Assembly (NCBI GenBank): GCA_041392835.1
Contig: JAWKLF010000001.1
Span: 310,001-374,000 of the forward strand
Length of the DNA: 64,000 nucleotides
Origin: OLB11 sp041392835
GTDB taxonomy: Bacteria; Bacteroidota; Bacteroidia; Chitinophagales; Chitinophagaceae
Direction of reading: 5' to 3'
The translations under genes and the position numbers were made by a program. This document shows positions 53,468 through 62,316 of this stretch, piece by piece. The notes below the pieces were generated by a model that was not told the origin of the DNA, did not search any database, and worked only from the letters and a program-made list of their open reading frames with translations. Numbering within the stretch: the stretch's first letter is position 1; every line of letters starts with the position of its first letter.

Positions 53468-53517
53468 TAATACCATTTGTAATTAGTCCACACCCTCAGC
53501 AAATCAAACAAAAACCA

Positions 53518-53547
53518 AAGGCGAATAATTTTCTTATTCGCCTTTTT
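53518..53547 (+). terminator. Intrinsic terminator after the large LamG gene
   Basis: AAAGGCGAATAA, loop TTTTC, TTATTCGCCTTT, then further T residues to 53547. A perfect 12-bp stem. A dispersed repeat starts at its last T. Confidence 0.88.
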
Positions 53548-53709
53548 ATACCAATCTTAAATTGGTTTCAGACCAACTTTTAAAGTAGTACCGATGTTAT
53601 ATTTATAATCCCGATGATTCGGGAAACATCTATCCTATCGACATATACATATACTCCCACAAACTACTGGATAAGATTTGGACTACGACACAAATCACAC
53701 AGGTATAAT
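53547..53709. repeat. Dispersed intergenic repeat, copy 4
   Basis: Begins TATACCAATCTTAAATTGGT (53547-53566), followed by TTCAGACC, the family left end; this itself holds the inverted pair ACCAAT/ATTGGT. From 53591 it shares the block of copy 3, with a small insertion of ACATAT. It ends AGGTATAAT, roughly complementary to the left end. No gene inside. Confidence 0.65.
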
Positions 53710-53775
53710 TTGTTTTCAATAAATTATGATTTACAGAAACAAATTTTTATTTTTACCTAACTAAAAATATTAATT

Positions 53776-54282
53776 ATGTCAAACCTAAACGAAATCCAAG
53801 ACACTTTAAATTTAGAAGAACATGATTTTAAAAAACTCCCTTCTAATTTAAATGTGTTAACTATTCTTACTTATATAGGCAGTGCTTTTGCTTTTATAGG
53901 CGGCATCTATAGTTACTTTACTATATGCAAATCGGTTGAAAAAATGAATAGTATAGATCTTGACGATCTAGGCGGAGGTATGATGCAAAAAATGGTTGAA
54001 GGATCCATGGTATTAGCCGAAAAACAATGCGATAATAAACTTCTCATACTCATAGCTACTTTGCTTTGTACGGCACTATGTTTTTGGGGTGCCATGCAAA
54101 TGCGCAATCTAAAAAAACAAGGTTTTCTCATCTATAGTGTAGGCGAAATATTATTACCCATTATAACTATTATACTTCTTGGCTCGGGCTCTATGGGTGG
54201 TTTGTTAATGATTACAGGACTCATTATTCCTATTCTATTTATCATTCTTTACTACACCCAAAGAAAGCACCTTATACACTAA
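53776..54282 (+). CDS. Four-helix membrane protein of unknown function
   Basis: A 168-residue protein with four predicted transmembrane helices, at about 28-50, 88-107, 117-137 and 140-160 (for example LLILIATLLCTALCFWGAMQM and LLMITGLIIPILFIILYY). A soluble N-terminus and a short loop with acidic residues and Gly-Gly-Gly-Met-Met lie between helices 1 and 2. No known domain recognised; similar small membrane proteins are frequent in Bacteroidota. A TATTTTTA near-match to the -7 box lies upstream. It follows the terminator and repeat copy 4, so it is probably monocistronic. Confidence 0.7.
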   Translation: MSNLNEIQDTLNLEEHDFKKLPSNLNVLTILTYIGSAFAFIGGIYSYFTICKSVEKMNSIDLDDLGGGMMQKMVEGSMVLAEKQCDNKLLILIATLLCTALCFWGAMQMRNLKKQGFLIYSVGEILLPIITIILLGSGSMGGLLMITGLIIPILFIILYYTQRKHLIH

Positions 54283-54332
54283 TAGTGTTAGTAGTTTTTG
54301 GTTCTTAAATGTATAGCTATCGGCTTATGCAT

Positions 54333-54340
54333 TATATTTG
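54333..54340 (+). promoter_or_regulatory. -7 box of the SPOR gene
   Basis: TATATTTG, an exact TAnnTTTG match, 9 bp before the ATG at 54350. Transcription would begin almost at the start codon. Confidence 0.6.
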
Positions 54341-54349
54341 CACGTGTTT

Positions 54350-54904
54350 ATGAAACAACGTATTATCATACTATTTTCTTTATTCTTATTACTTTGTACA
54401 AATAGCTATGCGCAACAAAGTGCAAAAACACAGGTGAATAAAAAAGAAAAAAGTACAAAACCTACCAATAGCAAAAAGAAAAGTTCTAAGAAAAAAAAGA
54501 AAGAAGATGAGAATATTGGTCCCATAAAACAAAAACCACTACCCCAAAAACCAACACTACTATACAAACCCATTAAAAAAAATGGCAAAGTATTAACTGG
54601 CAATATTAAATCCATTAGAGGGTTTCGAATTTGTTTATATTCGGGTTCTAATCGCGAAGAGGCATTAAAAATAAAAAGAGCCTATATCAAAAACTATCCA
54701 GGTTCTACTAGCTATATTTCTTATATGAGGCCATATTATAGAATCAAAATTGGTGATTTTGAATCAAAAAAAATAGCAACAAAGGAGCTTAAAAAACTAT
54801 TACCAACTTATCCCAGTGCTTTTATAGTACCCGATGTGGTAACGATAAAGCAAATACACGTTGGCAAAAACAAAGCACGACCTGTAAAAAAAGAAAAACT
54901 CTAA
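54350..54904 (+). CDS. SPOR-domain protein
   Basis: A 184-residue exported protein (signal peptide MKQRIIILFSLFLLLCTNSYAQ). A lysine-rich low-complexity linker follows (KKKSSKKKKKEDE). The C-terminal SPOR domain spans about 90-165 (GFRICLYSGSNREEALKIKRAYIKNYP..., YRIKIGDFESKKIATKELKKL). SPOR domains bind glycan strands denuded of stem peptides, often at division sites. The -7 box position supports the ATG at 54350, not the frame at 54338. The peptidoglycan-related role is inferred from the family. Confidence 0.82.
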   Translation: MKQRIIILFSLFLLLCTNSYAQQSAKTQVNKKEKSTKPTNSKKKSSKKKKKEDENIGPIKQKPLPQKPTLLYKPIKKNGKVLTGNIKSIRGFRICLYSGSNREEALKIKRAYIKNYPGSTSYISYMRPYYRIKIGDFESKKIATKELKKLLPTYPSAFIVPDVVTIKQIHVGKNKARPVKKEKL

Positions 54905-54958
54905 ATTACGTACATTTAGTCCCCTATTAGAATTGCTGTCCGTTAATGCTTGGCATAG

Positions 54959-54966
54959 TATATTTG
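54959..54966 (+). promoter_or_regulatory. -7 box of the thiolase operon
   Basis: TATATTTG, an exact TAnnTTTG match, 5 bp before the ATG at 54972, predicting a leaderless message. ATTG at 54932-54935 is a poor -33 candidate. Confidence 0.6.
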
Positions 54967-54971
54967 CTTTT

Positions 54972-56177
54972 ATGAACAATGCATATATCGTAGATGCTAT
55001 CCGTACTCCAATAGGAAAATATGGTGGTAGCCTAAGTACAGTAAGACCCGATGACCTTTTGGCCAAAACCTTACAAGCACTTATCAATCGAAATAAAGAA
55101 ATAGACCTCAATGCTATAGAAGATGTGATTGCTGGTTGTGCCAATCAAGCTGGAGAAGATAATCGAGATGTGGCGCGCATGGCACTTTTGATGGCTGGCT
55201 TACCTATTGGTGTTGGAGGCAATACAGTGAATCGGCTATGTGCCTCTGGCTTACAGGCCATCATGGATGCCTCTAGGGCTATTATGTGTGGCGATGGCGA
55301 ATTGATGATAGCATGTGGTGTGGAAAGTATGACACGTGCACCCTTTGTAATGGGAAAATCGGCAAGTCCCTATGCAAGGCAAGCAGAAATATACGATACA
55401 ACAATAGGATGGCGCTTTACTAATCCGGCATTGAGCAAACTACATCATCCATATAGCATGGGCGAAACTGCCGAAAATGTTGCAAAGCAATGGAATATTT
55501 CAAGAGAAGCACAAGACCTCTTTGCATATGAAAGCCAAACAAAATATGAAAAGGCCCATCAACAAAAAAAGTTTGATGATGAACTATTTTCCGTGGAAGT
55601 AGATTTAGGCAAGGGAAAAAAAATACTTTTTGAAAAAGATGAACATCCTCGCTTATCTTCTTTAGAAAAATTGGCAGAATTAAAACCCGCCTTTGCAAAA
55701 GAAAACGGAACCGTAACAGCAGGCAATTCGAGCGGCATAAACGATGGTGCAGCTGCTATGCTTATAGCAAGCGAATCGGCTGTAAAAAAATATGACTTAC
55801 AGCCATTGGCCAAAATAAAAAGTATGGCTATAGCTGGGGTAGACCCAGCCATAATGGGTATAGGACCTGTGCCTGCTACTCAAAAAGCATTACAAAGAGC
55901 ACAACTATCTGTTAGCGACTTAGGACTTGTAGAACTCAATGAAGCCTTTGCTTCGCAAAGTATAGCCTGCATACAAGATTTACAATTAGACCCTTCCATT
56001 GTCAATGTAAATGGTGGTTCCATTGCTATTGGGCATCCATTAGGTTGTAGTGGTGTGCGTATTGCCACCACACTACTTCACGAAATGAATAAACGCAAAT
56101 TACAATACGGCTTGGCTACTATGTGCATAGGTGTAGGACAAGGAGCAGCTATCATTTTTGAAAACGTGAAACGATAA
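54972..56177 (+). CDS. Acetyl-CoA C-acyltransferase (thiolase)
   Basis: Thiolase II-type enzyme of 401 residues that joins or cleaves acyl-CoA and acetyl-CoA. The acyl-carrying Cys90 is in VNRLCASGLQA; the others are GGSIAIGHPLGCSG (His) and CIGVGQGAA (Cys). VAGTPRxP-like start AYIVDAIRTPIGKYGG is standard. It resembles PcaF/FadA-type degradative thiolases, but the pathway cannot be fixed as no acyl-CoA dehydrogenase or hydratase gene is adjacent. It heads an operon with a TPR protein, tilS and a hybrid kinase (2-, 0- and 3-bp gaps). The ATG at 54972 is fixed by the promoter and by family alignment. Confidence 0.93.
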   Translation: MNNAYIVDAIRTPIGKYGGSLSTVRPDDLLAKTLQALINRNKEIDLNAIEDVIAGCANQAGEDNRDVARMALLMAGLPIGVGGNTVNRLCASGLQAIMDASRAIMCGDGELMIACGVESMTRAPFVMGKSASPYARQAEIYDTTIGWRFTNPALSKLHHPYSMGETAENVAKQWNISREAQDLFAYESQTKYEKAHQQKKFDDELFSVEVDLGKGKKILFEKDEHPRLSSLEKLAELKPAFAKENGTVTAGNSSGINDGAAAMLIASESAVKKYDLQPLAKIKSMAIAGVDPAIMGIGPVPATQKALQRAQLSVSDLGLVELNEAFASQSIACIQDLQLDPSIVNVNGGSIAIGHPLGCSGVRIATTLLHEMNKRKLQYGLATMCIGVGQGAAIIFENVKR

Positions 56178-56179
56178 TT

Positions 56180-56494
56180 TTGGAACGGATAGAAAAACTA
56201 AAACAGCTTTTAGCCAAGCAAGCAAACGATTGTTTTCTCTTGCATGCATTAGGACTTGAATATGCCAAAATAAATCAAGTAGAAGAAAGTATTTCTTATT
56301 TTAAACAAGTACTTCAAAACGACGCTAACTATGTAGGCACATATTACCATTTGGCCAAAATGTATGCCTTGACTGGTCAAAACCAAATGGCTATTCAAAC
56401 CTATGAAAAAGGAATTGAAATAGCTACACAACAAAAAAATATGCATGCTCGCAATGAATTGCAAATGGCTTTAGATGAATATTTAGATTACTAA
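56180..56494 (+). CDS. Small TPR protein
   Basis: A 104-residue cytoplasmic protein with two TPR units (DCFLLHALGLEYAKINQVEESISYFKQVLQNDANY..., GTYYHLAKMYALTGQNQMAIQTYEKGIEIA). It starts with TTG two bases after the thiolase stop and its own stop abuts the tilS ATG. Probably a protein-binding adaptor; the partner is unknown. Similar short TPR proteins recur in Bacteroidota next to diverse housekeeping genes. Confidence 0.78.
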   Translation: MERIEKLKQLLAKQANDCFLLHALGLEYAKINQVEESISYFKQVLQNDANYVGTYYHLAKMYALTGQNQMAIQTYEKGIEIATQQKNMHARNELQMALDEYLDY

Positions 56495-57796
56495 ATGAAA
56501 CTTGAATCAACAATATCAGCCACTAAAAAATACTTACTAGCCGTAAGTGGTGGTGTTGATTCTATGGTTCTATGTGATTTGTTTTTGAAAGCAGCGCTTC
56601 CATTTCAAGTTGCACATTGCAATTTCAAATTAAGAGGTCAAGCATCTACAGAGGATGAGTTGTTTGTAAAAACATGGTGTAATAATGCGGGCATTCTATG
56701 CCATAGTAAATCTTTTGATACCAAAACAATAGCAGAAAACACAAAAATATCAATACAAGAAACAGCAAGAAATTTGCGCTATCAATACTTCGATGAACTG
56801 ATAAAAGAGTTAGCAATAGATTTTGTAGTTACGGCTCATCATCAAGATGATAGTATAGAAACTACACTTTTTCATTTGTTTAGAGGCACGGGCCTACAAG
56901 GACTTACAGGCATACCTGCAAAAAACAATCAAATTATTCGCCCTTTATTGCCATATAGTAAAGAAGAAATTTATACCTATGCCAATAACGAGCAAATAGC
57001 TTATCGACAAGACCAAAGCAATTCTGAAACAAAATATACTCGAAATCAAATTCGTTTAGATATTATACCTTTTATAGAAAAATCATTTCCACTTGCAAAA
57101 AAAAATATTGCAAAAACTATAGCTCACTTGCAAGATGTGCAACACTTAGTAGAACAACGAATGGACTATTATGAAAAACAATTGGTAGAAACCAGAGGTC
57201 AAGACATATATATCCCCATCAGAAAGCTAAAAAATTGTCATCCATTATCAACTATTTTTTACCTCCTCTTAAAAAAATATCAATTTAGTTTTGAACAATC
57301 TCAAGAAGTTTTAAAAATGATGAATACACAAGGCGGCTCCTATGTAGAAAACAAAGATTATAAAATTATTCATCATGGCAATTTTTTTATTATCACAAAA
57401 AAAGTAGCTACACAAACCGACTTTCTCTTTTACGATACTGTATTACCACAAACAATTCAAACGCCATTTCAAACTATACAAACAAAATTGCTAAAGACCG
57501 ATCAGCTAAAAATTCAAAAAGAAAAAGCCTTTTGCTATATAGACACTCAAATGCTATCCTATCCTATATTATTTAGACCATGGAAACAAGGAGATTATAT
57601 GTATCCTTTTGGTTTAAACAAAAAAAAGAAAATAGCAAGAATTCTTATAGATGAAAAAATTCCTTTACATGAAAAAGAAAAAATTTGGGTAATGGTTTCT
57701 AATGAAAAAATAGTATGGTTGCTTGGTCTAAAAACTGACCATCGATTTAGAGTCACAGAAAAAACAAAAGAAGTATTTTGTCTTCAATTAAAATAA
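56495..57796 (+). CDS. tilS: tRNA(Ile)-lysidine synthetase
   Basis: Converts the wobble C of tRNA-Ile(CAU) to lysidine using ATP and lysine, which is essential for AUA decoding. The PP-loop SGGVDS sits at residues 18-23; VAHCNFKLRGQASTEDELFV, TAHHQDDSIETTLFHLFRGTGLQGLTGI and the RQDQSN region are family marks. The C-terminal substrate-binding domain ends LFRPWKQGDYMYPFGL...KKKIARILIDEKIP. Total 433 residues, normal for the family. It has no gap from the upstream TPR gene, so translation is probably coupled. Confidence 0.93.
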   Translation: MKLESTISATKKYLLAVSGGVDSMVLCDLFLKAALPFQVAHCNFKLRGQASTEDELFVKTWCNNAGILCHSKSFDTKTIAENTKISIQETARNLRYQYFDELIKELAIDFVVTAHHQDDSIETTLFHLFRGTGLQGLTGIPAKNNQIIRPLLPYSKEEIYTYANNEQIAYRQDQSNSETKYTRNQIRLDIIPFIEKSFPLAKKNIAKTIAHLQDVQHLVEQRMDYYEKQLVETRGQDIYIPIRKLKNCHPLSTIFYLLLKKYQFSFEQSQEVLKMMNTQGGSYVENKDYKIIHHGNFFIITKKVATQTDFLFYDTVLPQTIQTPFQTIQTKLLKTDQLKIQKEKAFCYIDTQMLSYPILFRPWKQGDYMYPFGLNKKKKIARILIDEKIPLHEKEKIWVMVSNEKIVWLLGLKTDHRFRVTEKTKEVFCLQLK

Positions 57797-57799
57797 AAA

Positions 57800-60460
57800 A
57801 TGTCTACCGAAAGATACCACGAACTCAAAAAAAAATACGACACACTACAATCTGAAAAAGAAAAAATAGATTGTTTAATAGAAATCGTATTAGAAATCAG
57901 AAACTACGATATAGAAGAAGCTAAAAGACTTTCTGAGGAAATCATAGAGCGCTCTAAAGAAATTAACTATACAGAAGGTATTGGTCGTGGTATTAACCAT
58001 AAGGGTGCTTGCTATTGGTTAATGGGCGAATACAAAAAAGGTATTAGCACACTCAAAGAAGCTTTGACTATAGCCAAAAAAAATAAATTTGATGCGCTCA
58101 AAGCTCGTATATATAACAATTATGGCAATCTATACAAAGAGTTGGGTGACCTTTCTACAGCATTGCAATATTATCAATGGGCTTTTGAAATCAATGAAGA
58201 ACTTGGTGATGAACTTTCTCAATCCACCATTCTTATCAATATTTCAAATCTTCATTTTGATTTATACGACTATGACAATGCCCTATCCTATGCCTTGCAA
58301 TGTTTAGACATTTTTAATAAGTACAATGATAGATATAGGCTTATCAATGTGCATCATACGCTTGGAAATATTTATTTAAAAAAAGAAGACACTACAAATG
58401 CACTCTATCATTTTAAACAAAGTTTGCAGCTTACCGAAAATGACACCATAGGAAATATGCTGGCTAATAGCGGCATTGGCAAAGTATATTACAAACAAAA
58501 TGAATTTGAAAAAGCTCGTAAATATTTATTCTTTTCGTTGAAGCAAGCCAAAGAACTTCAAAAAATTGAAGGAGAAATTATTGCCGAATTTTACTTAGGC
58601 AATATAGCTTTTGATGAACAACAATTTGCACAAGCCATAGCACATCTCGACCAATCGTATACTCTTGCCAAACAGCACATGCGCAAACACGATATGATGA
58701 GTATCAATGAAGTGTATGCCAAAGTGTACGAAAAAATGAATCAACACAAAGAAGCTTATGAAAATTTAAAAAAATACGAAGAGCTCAAAGAAGAAATATT
58801 TAAACAGGATACGCTAAAAAAATTGCGCAACTTGCAATTGCGACATGAAATAGAATTTGCTGTAAAAGAAAAAGAAGTGGCCGAACAATCGGCAAAATTA
58901 AAACAGCAATTTTTGGCCAATATGAGCCACGAAATTCGTACGCCTATGAACGCCATCATAGGCATGAGTAAAATGCTTCTGGATAAAGAACCTCGTACTG
59001 ACCAAATAAAATATTTAAATGCCATTTCGCATAGTGCCGACAATCTATTAGTTATCCTTAATGATATCTTAGATTTTTCTAAAATTGAAGCTGGGAAAAT
59101 TGACATCGAAAATATTCCTTTTACGCTTCGTCATGTATTAAAAAATATCGTTACACTACTAAGAGTTAAAGCCGATGAAAAACATTTGGATGTATATTTT
59201 GAACTGGATTCCAGTATCCCAGACATACTAATAGGCGACCCTACAAGGCTACACCAAGTACTTATTAATCTTGCTGGCAATGCCGTAAAGTTTACCGAAA
59301 AAGGTTATGTGCATATACTATGCAAACCTTTGCAAAAAGAAGATAAAAAAATTATTATTCAGTTTAATGTAATAGATACCGGCATAGGCATTTCAGAAGA
59401 ATATGTAACTAAAATATTTGAAAGCTTTACGCAGGCTGGATCCGATGTGGCTCGAAAATATGGTGGCACAGGCCTTGGTCTTACTATTTCAAAACAACTT
59501 GTAGAGCTTATGGGTGGAACGATTCATGTGCAAAGCGAAAAAAATGTGGGTACTACTTTTAGTTTTCAAGTTCCTTTTGAAATCAGCGATACTCAACAAG
59601 TAAGCAATCAAAATAGATATATTATTACTGAAAATGAAATTGATATATTGAATAGATTGCATATTCTGTTGGTAGATGATAATGAATTTAACCGTATGTT
59701 GGCTGTAGATACACTCAAAAATATAGCTCCACATATAGATATTATTGAAGCTAGCAACGCCGACCAAGCCCTTCAGTTTGTTTTGAAAAATGACTTTGAT
59801 ATTGTGCTCATGGATATACAAATGCCAGGCATGAATGGTGAAGAGGCTACTCTTAAAATCAGAAATGAGTTTCCAGAAAACAAGAAAAATATCATCATCA
59901 TAGCTATGACAGCCAATGTGATGCAGCAAGATATAGCAAGGTATATAAACTTGGGTATGAACGATCATGTACCAAAGCCTTTTCATAAAGAAGTATTAGT
60001 CAATAAAATAATTAAACATATTTCAACAGATGTTATACTACAAAGACCCCTACAAGACATTCAAAAGGCGCAGCCCATACACGCAGATAAGCATACAGAA
60101 ACTACACATAACACAAACCAAAAAGTAACCAATTCAAGATTTTTGTTATCCTTTGCTGGTCAAGATGTAAGTAAGCAAAAAAAATATGTCAGCCTATTTT
60201 TAGAAAATGCACCTAAATTATTGCAACAAATAAAAGATAATTATGCAAGTCAAAATTATGAACAAGTCAAAATAGCGGCACACTCATTGAAAACACAACT
60301 CAACTATATGGGCGTTAGCGAAGAGCTATCACGTGTGTTTGAAATAGAAAAAAAAGCAACAGACCCTTCATGTCAAGGACAATTGCAAGCTCTTATTTTG
60401 CAACTCGAAAAAATATGTGCGCAAGCCTTTAAAGAAATGAAAGATTTTGTTGATATGTAA
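57800..60460 (+). CDS. Soluble TPR hybrid histidine kinase with REC and Hpt domains
   Basis: An 886-residue cytoplasmic kinase with no signal peptide or transmembrane helix. TPR repeats fill about residues 1-330; a coiled coil leads to HisKA with the acceptor His near 378 (FLANMSHEIRTPMNAIIGM). The HATPase N box is LAGNAVKFTEKG, with DTGIGI and GTGLGLTI. A receiver domain at about 620-740 has its acceptor Asp in LMDIQMPGMNG. A C-terminal Hpt domain has His828 in AAHSLKTQLNYMG. All phosphorelay modules except an output regulator are in one chain. It is the last gene of the thiolase-tilS operon. Partner and signal are unknown. Confidence 0.9.
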   Translation: MSTERYHELKKKYDTLQSEKEKIDCLIEIVLEIRNYDIEEAKRLSEEIIERSKEINYTEGIGRGINHKGACYWLMGEYKKGISTLKEALTIAKKNKFDALKARIYNNYGNLYKELGDLSTALQYYQWAFEINEELGDELSQSTILINISNLHFDLYDYDNALSYALQCLDIFNKYNDRYRLINVHHTLGNIYLKKEDTTNALYHFKQSLQLTENDTIGNMLANSGIGKVYYKQNEFEKARKYLFFSLKQAKELQKIEGEIIAEFYLGNIAFDEQQFAQAIAHLDQSYTLAKQHMRKHDMMSINEVYAKVYEKMNQHKEAYENLKKYEELKEEIFKQDTLKKLRNLQLRHEIEFAVKEKEVAEQSAKLKQQFLANMSHEIRTPMNAIIGMSKMLLDKEPRTDQIKYLNAISHSADNLLVILNDILDFSKIEAGKIDIENIPFTLRHVLKNIVTLLRVKADEKHLDVYFELDSSIPDILIGDPTRLHQVLINLAGNAVKFTEKGYVHILCKPLQKEDKKIIIQFNVIDTGIGISEEYVTKIFESFTQAGSDVARKYGGTGLGLTISKQLVELMGGTIHVQSEKNVGTTFSFQVPFEISDTQQVSNQNRYIITENEIDILNRLHILLVDDNEFNRMLAVDTLKNIAPHIDIIEASNADQALQFVLKNDFDIVLMDIQMPGMNGEEATLKIRNEFPENKKNIIIIAMTANVMQQDIARYINLGMNDHVPKPFHKEVLVNKIIKHISTDVILQRPLQDIQKAQPIHADKHTETTHNTNQKVTNSRFLLSFAGQDVSKQKKYVSLFLENAPKLLQQIKDNYASQNYEQVKIAAHSLKTQLNYMGVSEELSRVFEIEKKATDPSCQGQLQALILQLEKICAQAFKEMKDFVDM

Positions 60461-60492
60461 TTAGAATATCTTTAATTTAGTTTACTCCATCT

Positions 60493-60500
60493 TAATTTTG
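60493..60500 (+). promoter_or_regulatory. -7 box of uvrC
   Basis: TAATTTTG, an exact TAnnTTTG match, 13 bp before the ATG at 60514, with a TTTA at 60471-60474 as a weak -33 candidate. Confidence 0.55.
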
Positions 60501-60513
60501 TATTTCATACATC

Positions 60514-62316
60514 ATGACCAAAGAAGAATATTTAATACACGCACCTTTTATACCAAAATCACCTGGCGTGTATAAGTATTTCGACAAAAACAACAGCATC
60601 ATTTACGTAGGAAAAGCAAAAAATTTAAAGAATAGAATTAGCTCTTATTTCAATAAAAATCAAGAAAGTTATAAAACATTCAAACTTGTTTCCGAAATTG
60701 CTCATTTTGAATATGTATTAGTAGATAGCGAACAAGATGCCTTGCTTTTAGAAAATTCATTAATAAAAAAACTACAACCCAAATACAACATATCATTAAA
60801 AGACGATAAAAGCTACCCTTATTTGGTTATTAGAAATGAGGAGTATCCTCGTGTTTATCTTACGCGCCAAAAACGCAAAGATGGCTCAATTTATATAGGC
60901 CCTTTTCCTTCTATGGAAAGTGTTAGAGAAATGATGCATGTAATAAAACAAACCATACCACTTCGCACATGCTCACTTGTATTGTCAGAAAAAAATATAC
61001 AAAAACAAAAATTTAAACCTTGTTTAGAATATCATATTGGCAACTGCAAAGCACCCTGTGTAGGCTATCAAAATAAAGAAGAATACGATTGGTACATAGC
61101 TCAAATTAAAGAATTGTTTAAAGGCAAACATGGCGAATTGATAAAACGATATCAACAAGAAATGAAAGTGCTTGCAGAACGAATGGAATTTGAAAAAGCA
61201 GCATTAATAAAAAATAGAATTCAACACTTACAAAATTATCAAAGCAAATCTATAATTGTAAGTAATAAAAATATCAACGTCGATGTGTGCAGCATCAAAA
61301 GCAATAGCGAAATGGCTATCGTAAATTTTATGATGGTAGATGAAGGCAACATTATACATTCAAGAAATCATACTATTGAAAAAAAATTACAAGAAAGCGA
61401 TGCTGAAATTCTATCCTTTTTAATTCCAGTTTTACATCACGAGTTAGAAAGTCGTGCTAAGGAAATAGTTGCCGACATCGCCTTCGATCTTCCCAACACC
61501 TTTACTCTTACTATACCTAAACTTGGAGACAAAAAGGCACTTTTAGAACTTTCTACAAAAAATACCTTACACTCCTATCATGACTATAGGCAAAAAAAGG
61601 CTTTACTTCTTGAAGACCAAAGCGAACAAAAATTGTTAGATACGTTACAAAGCATGCAACAATTATTACACCTCAAACAAGTGCCTTTGCATATAGAATG
61701 TTTCGACAATAGTAATTTTCAAGGAAGCTATCCTGTATCTGCCATGGTTTGTTTTAAAAATGGAAAACCATCTAAGCAAGAGTATAGACATTATAATATC
61801 AAAACAGTAGAAGGCATCAATGATTTTGCTAGTATGCAAGAAGTGGTGTATAGACGCTACGACCGTTTGCTCCGCGAAAATAAAGCCTTGCCTCAACTAA
61901 TTATTATAGATGGTGGCAAAGGACAATTGAGTGCTGCTATGGAAAGTATAGACCAATTGGGTTTGAGAGGAAAAATAAATGTTGTAGGCCTTGCCAAAAA
62001 TGTAGAAGAGCTTTTTTTCCCAAATGACAAAGAATCACTTAAACTTCCGTTTCAAAGTGATACCTTAAATCTTATTAAATTTATTCGCGATGAAGTCCAT
62101 CGTTTTGGTATTACATTTCATAGAAAAAAACGCAGCAAAGGCATTATCAAAAATGAACTGACAACTATAGATGGCATAGGCGAAAAAACGGCTGAACTAC
62201 TTTTAAAAAAATTTAAATCGGTATCAAAAATTCGATTAGCATCTCAGCAAGAGCTTATAGACATTATAGGAAAAAGTAAAACAGATATACTTATAAGAGG
62301 ATTAGGACTCGTATAA
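60514..62316 (+). CDS. uvrC: Excinuclease ABC subunit C
   Basis: Dual-incision nuclease of nucleotide excision repair, 600 residues. N-terminal GIY-YIG domain (PGVYKYFDKNNSIIYVGKAKNLKNRI), a cysteine cluster (C...CLEYHIGNCKAPC), and a UvrB-binding UVR motif (MEFEKAALIKNRI). The RNase H-like 5'-nuclease follows (ECFDNSNFQGSYPVSAMVCFKNG, IIDGGKGQLSAA), then helix-hairpin-helix pairs (IDGIGEKTAELLLKKF). All expected parts are present. It overlaps the convergent epimerase gene by 15 bp at the 3' end. Confidence 0.96.
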   Translation: MTKEEYLIHAPFIPKSPGVYKYFDKNNSIIYVGKAKNLKNRISSYFNKNQESYKTFKLVSEIAHFEYVLVDSEQDALLLENSLIKKLQPKYNISLKDDKSYPYLVIRNEEYPRVYLTRQKRKDGSIYIGPFPSMESVREMMHVIKQTIPLRTCSLVLSEKNIQKQKFKPCLEYHIGNCKAPCVGYQNKEEYDWYIAQIKELFKGKHGELIKRYQQEMKVLAERMEFEKAALIKNRIQHLQNYQSKSIIVSNKNINVDVCSIKSNSEMAIVNFMMVDEGNIIHSRNHTIEKKLQESDAEILSFLIPVLHHELESRAKEIVADIAFDLPNTFTLTIPKLGDKKALLELSTKNTLHSYHDYRQKKALLLEDQSEQKLLDTLQSMQQLLHLKQVPLHIECFDNSNFQGSYPVSAMVCFKNGKPSKQEYRHYNIKTVEGINDFASMQEVVYRRYDRLLRENKALPQLIIIDGGKGQLSAAMESIDQLGLRGKINVVGLAKNVEELFFPNDKESLKLPFQSDTLNLIKFIRDEVHRFGITFHRKKRSKGIIKNELTTIDGIGEKTAELLLKKFKSVSKIRLASQQELIDIIGKSKTDILIRGLGLV

